Assembly (NCBI GenBank): GCA_002404095.1
Contig: DHJA01000034.1
Coordinates: forward strand, 600 to 11,127
Direction: 5' to 3'
From: Planctomycetaceae bacterium UBA4732
Lineage (GTDB): Bacteria > Planctomycetota > Planctomycetia > Gemmatales > Gemmataceae
DNA: 10,528 bases
Positions 4,181 through 10,528 of the stretch are shown one piece after another. Each line of letters opens with the position of its first letter. Position 1 is the first letter of the stretch. The position numbers were made by a program, and so were the translations under genes. Below the pieces are notes generated by a model. It was not told the DNA's origin, did no database searches, and saw only the letters and a list, made by a program, of their open reading frames with translations.

Positions 4181-6414
4181 CAAACCAACAATAATACATC
4201 TGCATTGTCCCCAACTAGCCCAAGCTCGTCGTCATAGCCGCCGCGCCAGACGAATAGCTTGTCTGCCTCTGGCCCAGCCGGGCAACCTGGCTTGGCCAAC
4301 TCGTAACGGCGCATGTTGACTTGGTAGGGGGCGAGTTTGCGGAAGTTGGCTCGCGTGGCGCGACGATGAACCGCATCCAACAAAGCTGCGACCTCCTTTC
4401 TTTTTTCCTCCCACGTCGCCACAACGACGCTTTCGCCGTCGTCGTCAATGAGCCGATAGGATTCCTTCACCTCCTTGAACGCAAAACGTTCGCGAGCCGG
4501 TTGAATCTGTTTGCCGTCAAGCGAGCCGGTGCGATAAAGGCGCTCGAAATACTCCCTCATATCCTCCACGGCGTCGATGCGCGGCTCGCGACCCGCGTTG
4601 AGGAAGGTCGTTTCCAGCACAGAGCGGCCTGCCTGATACCAGCGATCCGGGGGGTAGTATTTCTTCGGCTCCGCCACAGCGGCAGCGCTACGGAACACCA
4701 CAACCCGGCCGCCTGGCGATCCGTCTACGCCGTTCAGCAATCCCTCGCGGTTACAGCGGCCGGCCGCCTGAATGATCGCCTCTAGCGGCGCCAACTCCCG
4801 CAGCACGATCGGAAAATCAACATCTACGCCCGCTTCAATTAACTGGGTTGAAACGAGGAAGCACGGCTCCCCCGACTTCAGGCGCCGCCTTACTTCGTCC
4901 AACTTCGCCATACGGTGCGCCGGGCACATGCTCGTTGACAGATGAAAGGCGTTCCCTTTGTCCTTCAGGACGGCGAACAGTTCGCGGGCGGCCCGCTTCG
5001 AGTTGACCACACATAGGGCTGCCGTTTTCTCCCGCATCCGCTCCGCGACCTGCTGCCAGGTGAGCGGGGCGTCGTCGCGTTTCGGCCACTCCACTCGCAC
5101 GCGCCGCAGCCGGGCGAACAGGTCCAGGCCGGGCGGGGCGATTTCGGTCACGTCGCGCAACCGTTCCGGCATATCGGCATGGTCAAAGGCCGGCTGTGTC
5201 GCCGTACACAAGACAATCGTGCTTCCCAAAATGTCGGCAACTTGGCCGAGTATTGAGCAAGTTGGTGCGACAAACTCGGGTGGCAGCGTTTGGCATTCGT
5301 CGAGGAGGATAACGCTCCGGGCGATGTTGTGGAGCTTGCGGCAGCGACCCGGCTTATTAGACAACAGACTCTCGAAGAACTGCACATTGGTGGTGAGAAC
5401 CACGGGCGCGTCCCAATTTTCGGCGCGCCGGGCGGCCGCCGCGCGGGCGGTCTCGTTCATATCCTCGTCACCCGGCGGTTCGGCCAAGCTATGGTGTTCA
5501 AAGACGGCCGGGTCGTCGCGTTCAACTCCCAATGCCTTGCGCACCACGGCGGCGTTCTGGTCAAGGATGCTAAGGTATGGCGCCACATAGATCACGCGGC
5601 GTAGGCCGTATAGTTCAGCGTGTTTGAGAGCGAATGCCAATCCGGAAAGCGTCTTACCGCCGCCCGTCGGCACGGTAAGCGAGAACAGGCCGGGCTTTTG
5701 CTCCGCGGCGGCGAGACAAGCCTTGAGAACTTCATTGCGAATCCCGGCAATGTATGGCTCCTTACAGTCTTTCGCCCGTTCGACGATGTAGGCTAGGACG
5801 TGACGTCGCCACGCCACGGCGTCCAGCGTCGGCGGCTCCGGGAGCGGGGCGCGGCCATGGACTTTGTCATCATGTGCGCACGTGTCAGTCCAATCGGCAT
5901 CCACGAGGCAGCTGAAGAGAAGGCGGGTGAGTACGTCGGCAGTGAGCTTGTTTGGAAGCGGTGGAGAGGCGAGCGACAGTTTCAGCAGAGAGGGACAATC
6001 CTTAGCCGCCTTGGTCCAGACGGCGGCGGCAACGGGTTGGCCCGATGGACCTTTAATGAGGTCTGCAAGGTCCGCACGATCCGGAATACCACCATGATGG
6101 CCGGCGATTGCGAAGGCCACAGGTCCATTACCGGCGCTAGAAGCCTTTGCCGCCCCCGCTTGCTTGTGGTAGGTCAGTTCGCGCGGGACGGGCAGCGAGT
6201 GAAGATAGCTCTGGAACTCCGGCCGATACTTGCCCAGATCGTGCAGCAACCCCGCCGCGTACGCCGCGTCCGACAGCGGCGCATCACCGGGCCGGGCCGC
6301 CGCCATATGATCGCGAGCGAGCTGGGCCACCTGTTCTAGATGTTCCCTCAGCAACTGCCAATCGCCGTGGCCGGTTGTCGTCGATAAACCCGTATGGGCG
6401 AAAAACGAGTCCAT
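4180..6414 (-). CDS. cas3: CRISPR-associated helicase-nuclease Cas3 (HD domain fused)
   Basis: Cas3 is recruited to Cascade R-loops, nicks the displaced strand and degrades it while moving 3' to 5' with ATP. The 744-residue protein has an N-terminal HD nuclease with His25, LLHDLGKY (His58-Asp59), His83 and GHHGG (His106-His107) as metal ligands. The helicase follows: Walker A TVPTGGGKT (247-255), DECQ box (372-375), TATQ (404-407), STQLIEAGVDVDFP (about 522-535) and motif VI QAAGRCNREG (549-558). A ~180-residue C-terminal region completes it. All key residues look intact, so the enzyme should be active. The start is ATG 6414, with AGGGGG 4 bases upstream and the usual MDSFFAHT opening; an ATG at 6525 would run into promoter sequence. 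It appears to be a separate transcription unit from cas5c. Confidence 0.96.
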   Translation of the reverse strand: MDSFFAHTGLSTTTGHGDWQLLREHLEQVAQLARDHMAAARPGDAPLSDAAYAAGLLHDLGKYRPEFQSYLHSLPVPRELTYHKQAGAAKASSAGNGPVAFAIAGHHGGIPDRADLADLIKGPSGQPVAAAVWTKAAKDCPSLLKLSLASPPLPNKLTADVLTRLLFSCLVDADWTDTCAHDDKVHGRAPLPEPPTLDAVAWRRHVLAYIVERAKDCKEPYIAGIRNEVLKACLAAAEQKPGLFSLTVPTGGGKTLSGLAFALKHAELYGLRRVIYVAPYLSILDQNAAVVRKALGVERDDPAVFEHHSLAEPPGDEDMNETARAAAARRAENWDAPVVLTTNVQFFESLLSNKPGRCRKLHNIARSVILLDECQTLPPEFVAPTCSILGQVADILGSTIVLCTATQPAFDHADMPERLRDVTEIAPPGLDLFARLRRVRVEWPKRDDAPLTWQQVAERMREKTAALCVVNSKRAARELFAVLKDKGNAFHLSTSMCPAHRMAKLDEVRRRLKSGEPCFLVSTQLIEAGVDVDFPIVLRELAPLEAIIQAAGRCNREGLLNGVDGSPGGRVVVFRSAAAVAEPKKYYPPDRWYQAGRSVLETTFLNAGREPRIDAVEDMREYFERLYRTGSLDGKQIQPARERFAFKEVKESYRLIDDDGESVVVATWEEKRKEVAALLDAVHRRATRANFRKLAPYQVNMRRYELAKPGCPAGPEADKLFVWRGGYDDELGLVGDNADVLLLV

Positions 6415-6445
6415 TGCGCCCCCTGGTAAAATCAGGTCAGGCCAG

Positions 6446-6474
6446 ATTATTGCCCCGGCCGCGCGCGATAGCAA
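6446..6474 (-). promoter_or_regulatory. Likely cas3 promoter
   Basis: On the minus strand TTGCTA (6474-6469) and AATAAT (6451-6446) are exactly 17 bases apart, matching sigma-70 boxes at 4 and 5 of 6 positions. Transcription would start near 6439, about 25 bases before the cas3 ATG. I found no seed-quality match to the pseudo-spacer here, so cas3 is probably not a target of the guide RNA. Confidence 0.5.
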
Positions 6475-6504
6475 GGTCGGTAGGCGATAATTCGCCCCGC
6501 CGGG

Positions 6505-6589
6505 CGTAACTTTTGATTGCGGCAATCGGCGTCGCCGACTCTCGCAGCGACAAGCGCGACGCCTGTCGCTGCGAGGGCCGCGGAATCAA
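6505..6589 (+). repeat. Palindromic mobile-repeat-like element, copy A
   Basis: About 85 bases start with TTTTGATTGCGGCAATC and end near GGAATCAA, an imperfect terminal inverted repeat. The core is a perfect 12-bp hairpin, CTCGCAGCGACA (6541-6552) with TGTCGCTGCGAG (6564-6575). An inverted copy lies at 7083-7169; the first 35 bases of the two differ at one position. There is no coding capacity, so this resembles a MITE or REP-type element moved by an enzyme encoded elsewhere. Confidence 0.7.
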
Positions 6590-6693
6590 TAGCTATAGCC
6601 GTGCCCCACTGACTTCCATACTCCGCTACTCCTATCCCCATTCGGCATGGTACACTTGGGGTCTTTGTCTCAACCGCACGCAGAGGACCGCTC

Positions 6694-6780
6694 ATGCCCT
6701 TCGACGACCCCGCCTGTTTCCGCCTCGACCGCATCCCGGTTCGGCCCATCCACTGGCTGTGGCGGCCCTACCTGGATTGC
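6694..6780 (+). pseudogene. Possible 5' remnant of an ATPase gene
   Basis: An ATG with AGAGGA 6 bases upstream, and a possible -10 TACACT at 6651, begins MPFDDPACFRLDRIPVRPIH followed by WLWRPYL. This resembles the N-terminus just before the Walker A region of RepA-like AAA ATPases, where an arginine/proline-rich segment and WLW.P.L precede the nucleotide loop. No GxxGxGK(S/T) motif follows. The resemblance stops at the bases GATTGCGGCAAC (6775-6786), which match the terminal motif of the flanking repeat elements. The frame stays open further but the sequence is arginine-rich and unlike a protein. The family match is from memory and weak. Confidence 0.35.
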
Positions 6781-6972
6781 GGCAACCCAGCCCTTCGCGA
6801 CGGCGTGCAGGTCGGAAGCGCCGACGGCGCCGAGGCGTCGTTGCGCCCGGACGCGGGAGCCGGCCAAGCGGCGCCTTGGCGCGGCCGCTCGGCGTGCGCG
6901 GAAGGACGGCCAAACGCTCAGGCAATGGTCCGATCCAGACTTGCCGCACGGCGCCGGATGACGCCGTTAAGG

Positions 6973-7014
6973 GTAAGGCCGACAGACCCCCGTCGCGCGC
7001 CGTGTCGGCCTTAC
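6973..7014. repeat. 12-bp hairpin related to the hairpin at 131-164
   Basis: GTAAGGCCGACA (6973-6984) pairs exactly with 7003-7014 around an 18-nt loop. The arm shares GGCCGACA with the terminator at 131-164, and both are preceded by GTTAAGGG. It may be a terminator remnant or a dispersed repeat. The rest of 6590-7082, apart from the ATPase-like remnant and this hairpin, shows no recognisable gene. Confidence 0.5.
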
Positions 7015-7053
7015 GGCCTTGGCCGGCGGCGAATCCGAGGCACGGACGGAACG

Positions 7054-7072
7054 AGCCGCGACCGTAAGGGAG
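7054..7072 (+). repeat. Partial copy of the GCCGCGACC..AAGGG palindrome family
   Basis: AGCCGCGACCGTAAGGGAG resembles one arm of the long palindrome at 9467-9533 and the truncated copy at 10509-10528. Only one arm is present here, so no stem can form locally. Confidence 0.4.
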
Positions 7073-7082
7073 GAGTATGGCC

Positions 7083-7169
7083 TTTGATTCCGGCAACCTT
7101 CGCAGCGACAAGCGCGACGCTTGTCGTTGCGAGGGTCGGCGACGCCGATTGCCGCAATCAAAAGCTACG
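7083..7169 (-). repeat. Palindromic mobile-repeat-like element, copy B (inverted)
   Basis: This is the inverted partner of the element at 6505-6589. Its core hairpin pairs 7100-7114 with 7118-7132, 15 pairs with one G-U and a 3-nt loop. Terminal motifs are TTTGATTCCGGCAACC at the left and the reverse complement of TTTTGATTGCGGCAATC at the right. It ends 39 bases before the GTG start of the oxidoreductase fusion gene and so may affect its leader RNA. Confidence 0.7.
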
Positions 7170-7208
7170 CCCCGCCCCGCTCTTGTAATTTCGTTGCGAG
7201 GCGCCGTC

Positions 7209-9464
7209 GTGAAGAAAACTCCCCTCGTCCGTCTCCTATTCCTCGGCGTCCTCGTCGCGGCCGGCGCTTTCTGCGCCTGGTATTTCCGTGACAAACTCGA
7301 ACCTGCCCTCAATTGGGTCCGCGATCTCGGCTATTGGGGCTTGGTCATTCTCGGTGCGGCCTATCTGCCGTCCGCCCTCGTCGCCTTTCCGCCCGCGTTT
7401 CTTTTAACCATCGCGGCCGGCGCCTTTTACGATATTGTACCGGCTGTTATCGCCATTTCCCTCGGCAGCACCCTGGCCGCGACGTGCGCCTTCCTCCTCG
7501 GCCGCACCCTCGCCCGCGGCTGGGTGGAGGCCAACGTCGCCAATCGGCCCGTTTTCAAGGCGCTCGATACCGCCGTGGCCGAGGGCGGTTTCAAGATCGT
7601 CCTGCTTACCCGCCTGTCGCCGCTGCTGCCGTTTTTCGTACTCAATTACGCCTATGGTCTCACCAAGGTGAAGTTGCGCGATTTTGTACTGGCGTCCTGG
7701 ATCGGCATGTTGCCGGGCACGTTACTCTATGTTTACATCGGCTCGACGGTGGGCAGCGCGGCCGCGCTGGCCGGCGGCAAGCCGCCCGACTCCGGCATTC
7801 TTGGAAGGGTGTTGTGGTGGGTCGGACTTGGCGCCACAGTACTCGTTACCGTCCTGGTAACGCGGCAGGCGCGGCAGGCATTGCAAAAAGCACTGAAAAC
7901 CAAAGAAGGCGACGACAAGGATAAGGGACCGCCCACGCCGCAAGGCGACGACCAGGGCGCCGAACCGCTGACGGTCGCGCCGTCAGACGAATTCAACCGC
8001 AAGCTGCTGGACAACGTCCATCCGTCCCACTGGGTCAACCCGGCGCCGCCGCCGCGCTATCATCTCGTCGTCGTCGGCGCCGGCACGGCTGGGTTGGTGA
8101 CGGCCGCCGGCGCGGCCAGTCTGGGGGCGCGCGTCGCCTTGATCGAACGGGACCTGTTCGGCGGCGACTGTCTCAACGTGGGGTGTGTACCGTCCAAGGC
8201 GTTGTTGCGCGCCGCCCGCGCCGCCGCGGAAGTTCGCGCGGCCGGCCGGTTTGGCGTTCACACCGGCGAAGCGGCCGTCGATTTTCCCGCGGTGATGGAG
8301 CGCATGCGCCGCCTGCGGTCGGACATGAGCGGCAACGACTCCGCTTTGCGGTTTCGCGGCCTCGGCGTCGATGTGTACCTTGGCGGAGGTCAATTCACCG
8401 GCAAGGATACGGTCGAAGTTGCGGGAAAGACCCTGCGCTTCCGGCGCGCCGCCGTCACGACGGGCGCGCGGGCGGCTAAACCGGACATTTTAGGGTTGGC
8501 GGATGTCGGTTATCTCACAAATGAAACCGTGTTCAACCTCACGGAATTGCCGCGACGCCTCGCCGTCGTTGGCGCGGGACCGATCGGCTGCGAGCTGGCG
8601 CAGGCGTTCGCCCGCTTCGGCAGCGAGGTTGCCTTGCTGGGAACACAACTCGTCCTCCTACCGCGAGAAGACGCAAAGGCGTCGGAGCTGGTGAAGCAAG
8701 CGATGGTACAAGACGGCGTGAAACTCTTCCTTGGCGTTGGCGTCGTGCGGGCTGAGATAAATGGGATGGACAAGGTACTTCACTTGGCGGACGGCCGCGA
8801 AGTGCGCGCGGATGCGATCTTAGTGGGAGTCGGCCGGACGCCTAACGTCGCGTGGCTCGGCTTGGAAGCGGCCGGCGTTACCTACGATCCAAAAAAGGGC
8901 ATTCACGTTGACGACCGCCTGCGCACCAGCAACCCGCGCATCTTCTCGGCCGGCGACGTTTGTTCGCGCTATCAGTTCACCCACGCGGCCGACGCCATGG
9001 CGCGGATCGTGATCCAGAACGCCTTGTTTTACGGCGGCGCCAAAGTGAGCAGCCTGACTATTCCGTGGTGTACCTACACCGAGCCGGAGGTCGCCCACGT
9101 CGGCCTATATGAGCATGAGGCCAAGGAGAAAGGCGTCAAAGTGGATGTCTTTATGCAAGAAATGGGTCACGTTGATCGCGCGATACTCGACGGCGATACG
9201 GAGGGATTCGTGAAGGTACTGGTTCACAAAGGTACCGACCGAATCGTCGGCGCCACTATCGTGGCGCGGCACGCGGGCGAGATGATTAGCGAATTGACGG
9301 CATTAATTGTCGCAAAAGGCGGACTGCGCACCCTTGGTCAAACGATTCATCCCTATCCCACGCAAGCGGAAGCGCTTCGCAAGGTCGCCGACGCTTACAG
9401 CCGTTCACGACTAACGCCGTTTGTCAAAGAGCTGTTCCGGAAGTGGTTCCGTTGGACCGAGTGA
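7209..9464 (+). CDS. TVP38/DedA-like membrane domain fused to FAD-dependent disulfide oxidoreductase (MerA/Lpd family)
   Basis: A 751-residue inner-membrane flavoprotein. Residues 5-25 are a hydrophobic helix; 40-220 hold the TVP38/TMEM64 (VTT) domain with several membrane segments and LLTRLSPLLPFFVLNYAYG (132-150). A charged linker (230-280) leads to the pyridine-nucleotide disulfide oxidoreductase: FAD loop VVGAGTAG (288-295), redox pair Cys321-Cys326 in GGDCLNVGCVPSK, NAD(P) loop VVGAGPIG (453-460), second FAD motif FSAGDV (579-584), and dimerisation domain to the end. The Lpd catalytic His is replaced by Tyr716 (HPYPTQAE), as in mercuric reductase, but the C-terminal MerA cysteine pair is absent. 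True substrate is unknown. GTG 7209 is preferred (GAGG 7 bases before, then MKKTPLV and a helix). An ATG at 7077 would add 44 residues, most of them from repeat copy B. Confidence 0.9.
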   Translation: MKKTPLVRLLFLGVLVAAGAFCAWYFRDKLEPALNWVRDLGYWGLVILGAAYLPSALVAFPPAFLLTIAAGAFYDIVPAVIAISLGSTLAATCAFLLGRTLARGWVEANVANRPVFKALDTAVAEGGFKIVLLTRLSPLLPFFVLNYAYGLTKVKLRDFVLASWIGMLPGTLLYVYIGSTVGSAAALAGGKPPDSGILGRVLWWVGLGATVLVTVLVTRQARQALQKALKTKEGDDKDKGPPTPQGDDQGAEPLTVAPSDEFNRKLLDNVHPSHWVNPAPPPRYHLVVVGAGTAGLVTAAGAASLGARVALIERDLFGGDCLNVGCVPSKALLRAARAAAEVRAAGRFGVHTGEAAVDFPAVMERMRRLRSDMSGNDSALRFRGLGVDVYLGGGQFTGKDTVEVAGKTLRFRRAAVTTGARAAKPDILGLADVGYLTNETVFNLTELPRRLAVVGAGPIGCELAQAFARFGSEVALLGTQLVLLPREDAKASELVKQAMVQDGVKLFLGVGVVRAEINGMDKVLHLADGREVRADAILVGVGRTPNVAWLGLEAAGVTYDPKKGIHVDDRLRTSNPRIFSAGDVCSRYQFTHAADAMARIVIQNALFYGGAKVSSLTIPWCTYTEPEVAHVGLYEHEAKEKGVKVDVFMQEMGHVDRAILDGDTEGFVKVLVHKGTDRIVGATIVARHAGEMISELTALIVAKGGLRTLGQTIHPYPTQAEALRKVADAYSRSRLTPFVKELFRKWFRWTE

Positions 9465-9466
9465 CG

Positions 9467-9539
9467 CCGTTTAGCCGCGACCCAAAGGGGAGCGCGTCTC
9501 CCTCGCGCTCCCCTTCGGGTCGCGGCTAAACGGTTTTTT
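9467..9539 (+). terminator. 30-nt-arm terminator between convergent genes, with T6
   Basis: Arms 9467-9496 and 9504-9533 pair throughout except A9484/C9516, with a 7-nt loop, and are followed directly by six T's (9534-9539). It begins 3 bases after the stop of the oxidoreductase fusion gene, so it is a very strong rho-independent terminator for that gene. On the minus strand the same bases encode the last 20 residues of the dehydrogenase. A truncated copy lies at the right window edge, so this is a dispersed genomic palindrome used as a terminator. Confidence 0.88.
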
Positions 9540-10373
9540 ATCCGTTGATATCTTGCTCGCGGCGATCTCCTCGCGGAACACCTGCCGCACCTTACGCCGG
9601 GCGATGGAGTCCGCCAGCCGGGGAAAGAATCGGCTCACGAACACCAGCAGCCGCCCTTGAAATGTCAAGTTTATGTCGTGCCGGCCGCGCTCCAGCGACT
9701 TCAACACTTCGTCCGCCACCGTCTCGGAAGTCATGCCGCGCAGGTGGTCGAGTTGCACCCGAGACTTCTTTTCGATCATGTTCTGCGAGAAATTCGTTTG
9801 CGTCAAACCCGGACATACGACCAGCACGTCGATGCCGTCCTTTTCCACTTCCGCCCGCAACGCCTCGCTGAAACCCTGCACCGCGAACTTGCTGGCCGAG
9901 TATTCACTGCGGCCCGGCATGCCGAACTTGGCCACAATGGACGAAATGTTCATGATCGCCGGCGTCACGCCCGCGCGGAGCAGCGGCAGAAACACGCGCG
10001 TCGTTTCTGTTAGGCCGAAGAAGTTGACCTCCATGATGTCGCGCAAGCGCTCGGGCGACGCCTCGGCGAAATGGCCGGTCGCGCCGATGCCGGCGTTGTT
10101 GACTAGCACGTCCAAGCCGCCAAAGTGCCGCACCGCCGCTTCGACCATACGTTGTCGGTCGTCCGCCGAGGTCACATCAGCCTGCACCGTCTCCAAGGCG
10201 CCGCCGCCCGGCCGCGACTCACGGCTTAGTTCGGTAAGCAAAGGCGCCGAGCGCGCGGCGGCCAGAACCTTGGCGCCGCGCCCGGCGGCGGCAAGCGCCA
10301 GCGCCCGGCCGATGCCCTGCGAGGCGCCCGTGATCAAAATCCGTAAACCCGCGATCTTGCGACGCCGGCCCAT
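9471..10373 (-). CDS. Short-chain dehydrogenase/reductase (classical SDR)
   Basis: A 300-residue NAD(P)-dependent oxidoreductase with a Rossmann fold. The cofactor loop is TGASQGIG (15-22), NNAG is at 92-95, the catalytic serine lies in NISSIV (Ser144 or Ser145), and YSASK gives Tyr158 and Lys162. VVCPGLTQT (185-193) follows as usual. Arg41 after the second strand favours NADP. The helical C-terminal part with FVSRFFPRLADSIARR resembles SDRs acting on lipids or membrane-linked substrates, but the substrate cannot be read from sequence. The ATG at 10373 has AAGGAG 7 bases upstream. Residues 281-300 and the TAA stop are encoded wholly within the palindrome 9471-9533, so the native protein probably ended near Lys280. 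It converges on the upstream fusion gene. Confidence 0.93.
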   Translation of the reverse strand: MGRRRKIAGLRILITGASQGIGRALALAAAGRGAKVLAAARSAPLLTELSRESRPGGGALETVQADVTSADDRQRMVEAAVRHFGGLDVLVNNAGIGATGHFAEASPERLRDIMEVNFFGLTETTRVFLPLLRAGVTPAIMNISSIVAKFGMPGRSEYSASKFAVQGFSEALRAEVEKDGIDVLVVCPGLTQTNFSQNMIEKKSRVQLDHLRGMTSETVADEVLKSLERGRHDINLTFQGRLLVFVSRFFPRLADSIARRKVRQVFREEIAASKISTDKKPFSRDPKGSARETRSPLGRG

Positions 10374-10508
10374 GACTGCGCTCCTTTATTGCAATGCCGC
10401 TCAGCCTTCTATCATTGTGCGCGCGGCGAGGCGTATTGAACAAGCGAGACAAGCGTGGGGAGCCGTGGAATGAGCGTAAACAGTAGCGGCTGTAACGAAG
10501 AGACGGGT

Positions 10509-10528
10509 CGTTTAGCCGCGACCCGAAG
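10509..10528 (+). repeat. Truncated copy of the GCCGCGACC..AAGGG palindrome at the window edge
   Basis: CGTTTAGCCGCGACCCGAAG matches the arm of the terminator palindrome at 9467-9533; it is read in full on the complementary arm there, including the G that replaces A9484. The window ends inside it, so its second arm is not seen. The stretch from 10374 to 10508 is the upstream region of the dehydrogenase; beyond its RBS I see no confident promoter. Confidence 0.7.

Noticed and set aside
4958..5590. Long open frame on the plus strand opposite cas3 (also 5800-6339, and 3195-3635 opposite cas5c)
   Set aside because: Shadow frames of GC-rich genes with intact minus-strand domains; no RBS or protein character.
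6415..6450. CTGATT near the cas3 promoter resembling the middle of the pseudo-spacer
   Set aside because: The seed positions 2-8 do not match, so Cascade binding is not expected.
6692..7312. 206-codon minus-strand frame across the repeat region
   Set aside because: Arginine-rich, crosses both a repeat element and the start of the fusion gene, no RBS-supported start.
9673..10473. 266-codon open frame opposite the dehydrogenase
   Set aside because: The minus-strand SDR has full catalytic motifs; this frame is Arg/Ser/Pro-rich and has no recognisable domain.
10470..10528. ATG with GGGGAG upstream opening a plus-strand frame to the window end
   Set aside because: Only 19 codons, and it runs into the dispersed palindrome; cannot be supported as a gene from this window.

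Overview
This 10.5 kb window is GC-rich bacterial DNA and is most likely chromosomal. The type I-C cas genes, the TVP38-type membrane domain joined to a disulfide oxidoreductase, and scattered palindromes carrying GCCGCGACC..AAGGG suggest a planctomycete, perhaps a relative of Gemmata. That assignment rests on recall and inference, not on a marker gene.

Positions 1-165 hold the last 38 codons of an unidentified plus-strand gene and a perfect 14-bp terminator hairpin. Positions 197-6414 carry a minus-strand type I-C CRISPR effector locus. In transcription order it is cas3, an intergenic region, a 69-residue small ORF, cas5c, cas8c (with an internal start that should give the small subunit Cas11c) and cas7. 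No cas4, cas1 or cas2 follows cas7, and the window holds no multi-unit CRISPR array.

The most interesting part is the 182-bp gap between cas3 and the small ORF. On the plus strand it contains one degenerate I-C repeat (a 6-bp hairpin followed by the 11-nt handle CGGATTGAAAT), then a 27-nt pseudo-spacer, then a hairpin terminator with four T's. The pseudo-spacer matches the initiation region of the divergent cas5c-cas8c-cas7 promoter. Across spacer positions 2-19, 15 of 18 bases agree, and the only three mismatches fall at 6, 12 and 18, the positions that type I Cascade flips out and does not read. This looks like a crRNA-like guide by which Cascade represses its own operon, similar in logic to the CreA/CreR class of CRISPR-derived regulatory RNAs.

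Positions 6415-7208 are mostly non-coding. They hold a likely cas3 promoter, two inverted copies of an ~85-bp palindromic element, what may be the 5' remnant of an ATPase gene, and other hairpins. A plus-strand gene (7209-9464) then encodes a TVP38/DedA-like membrane domain fused to an FAD/NAD(P) disulfide oxidoreductase. It converges on a minus-strand short-chain dehydrogenase (9471-10373). The long palindrome between them is the terminator of the first gene and also encodes the last 20 residues and stop codon of the second. The right edge (10374-10528) is intergenic and ends inside another copy of that palindrome family.
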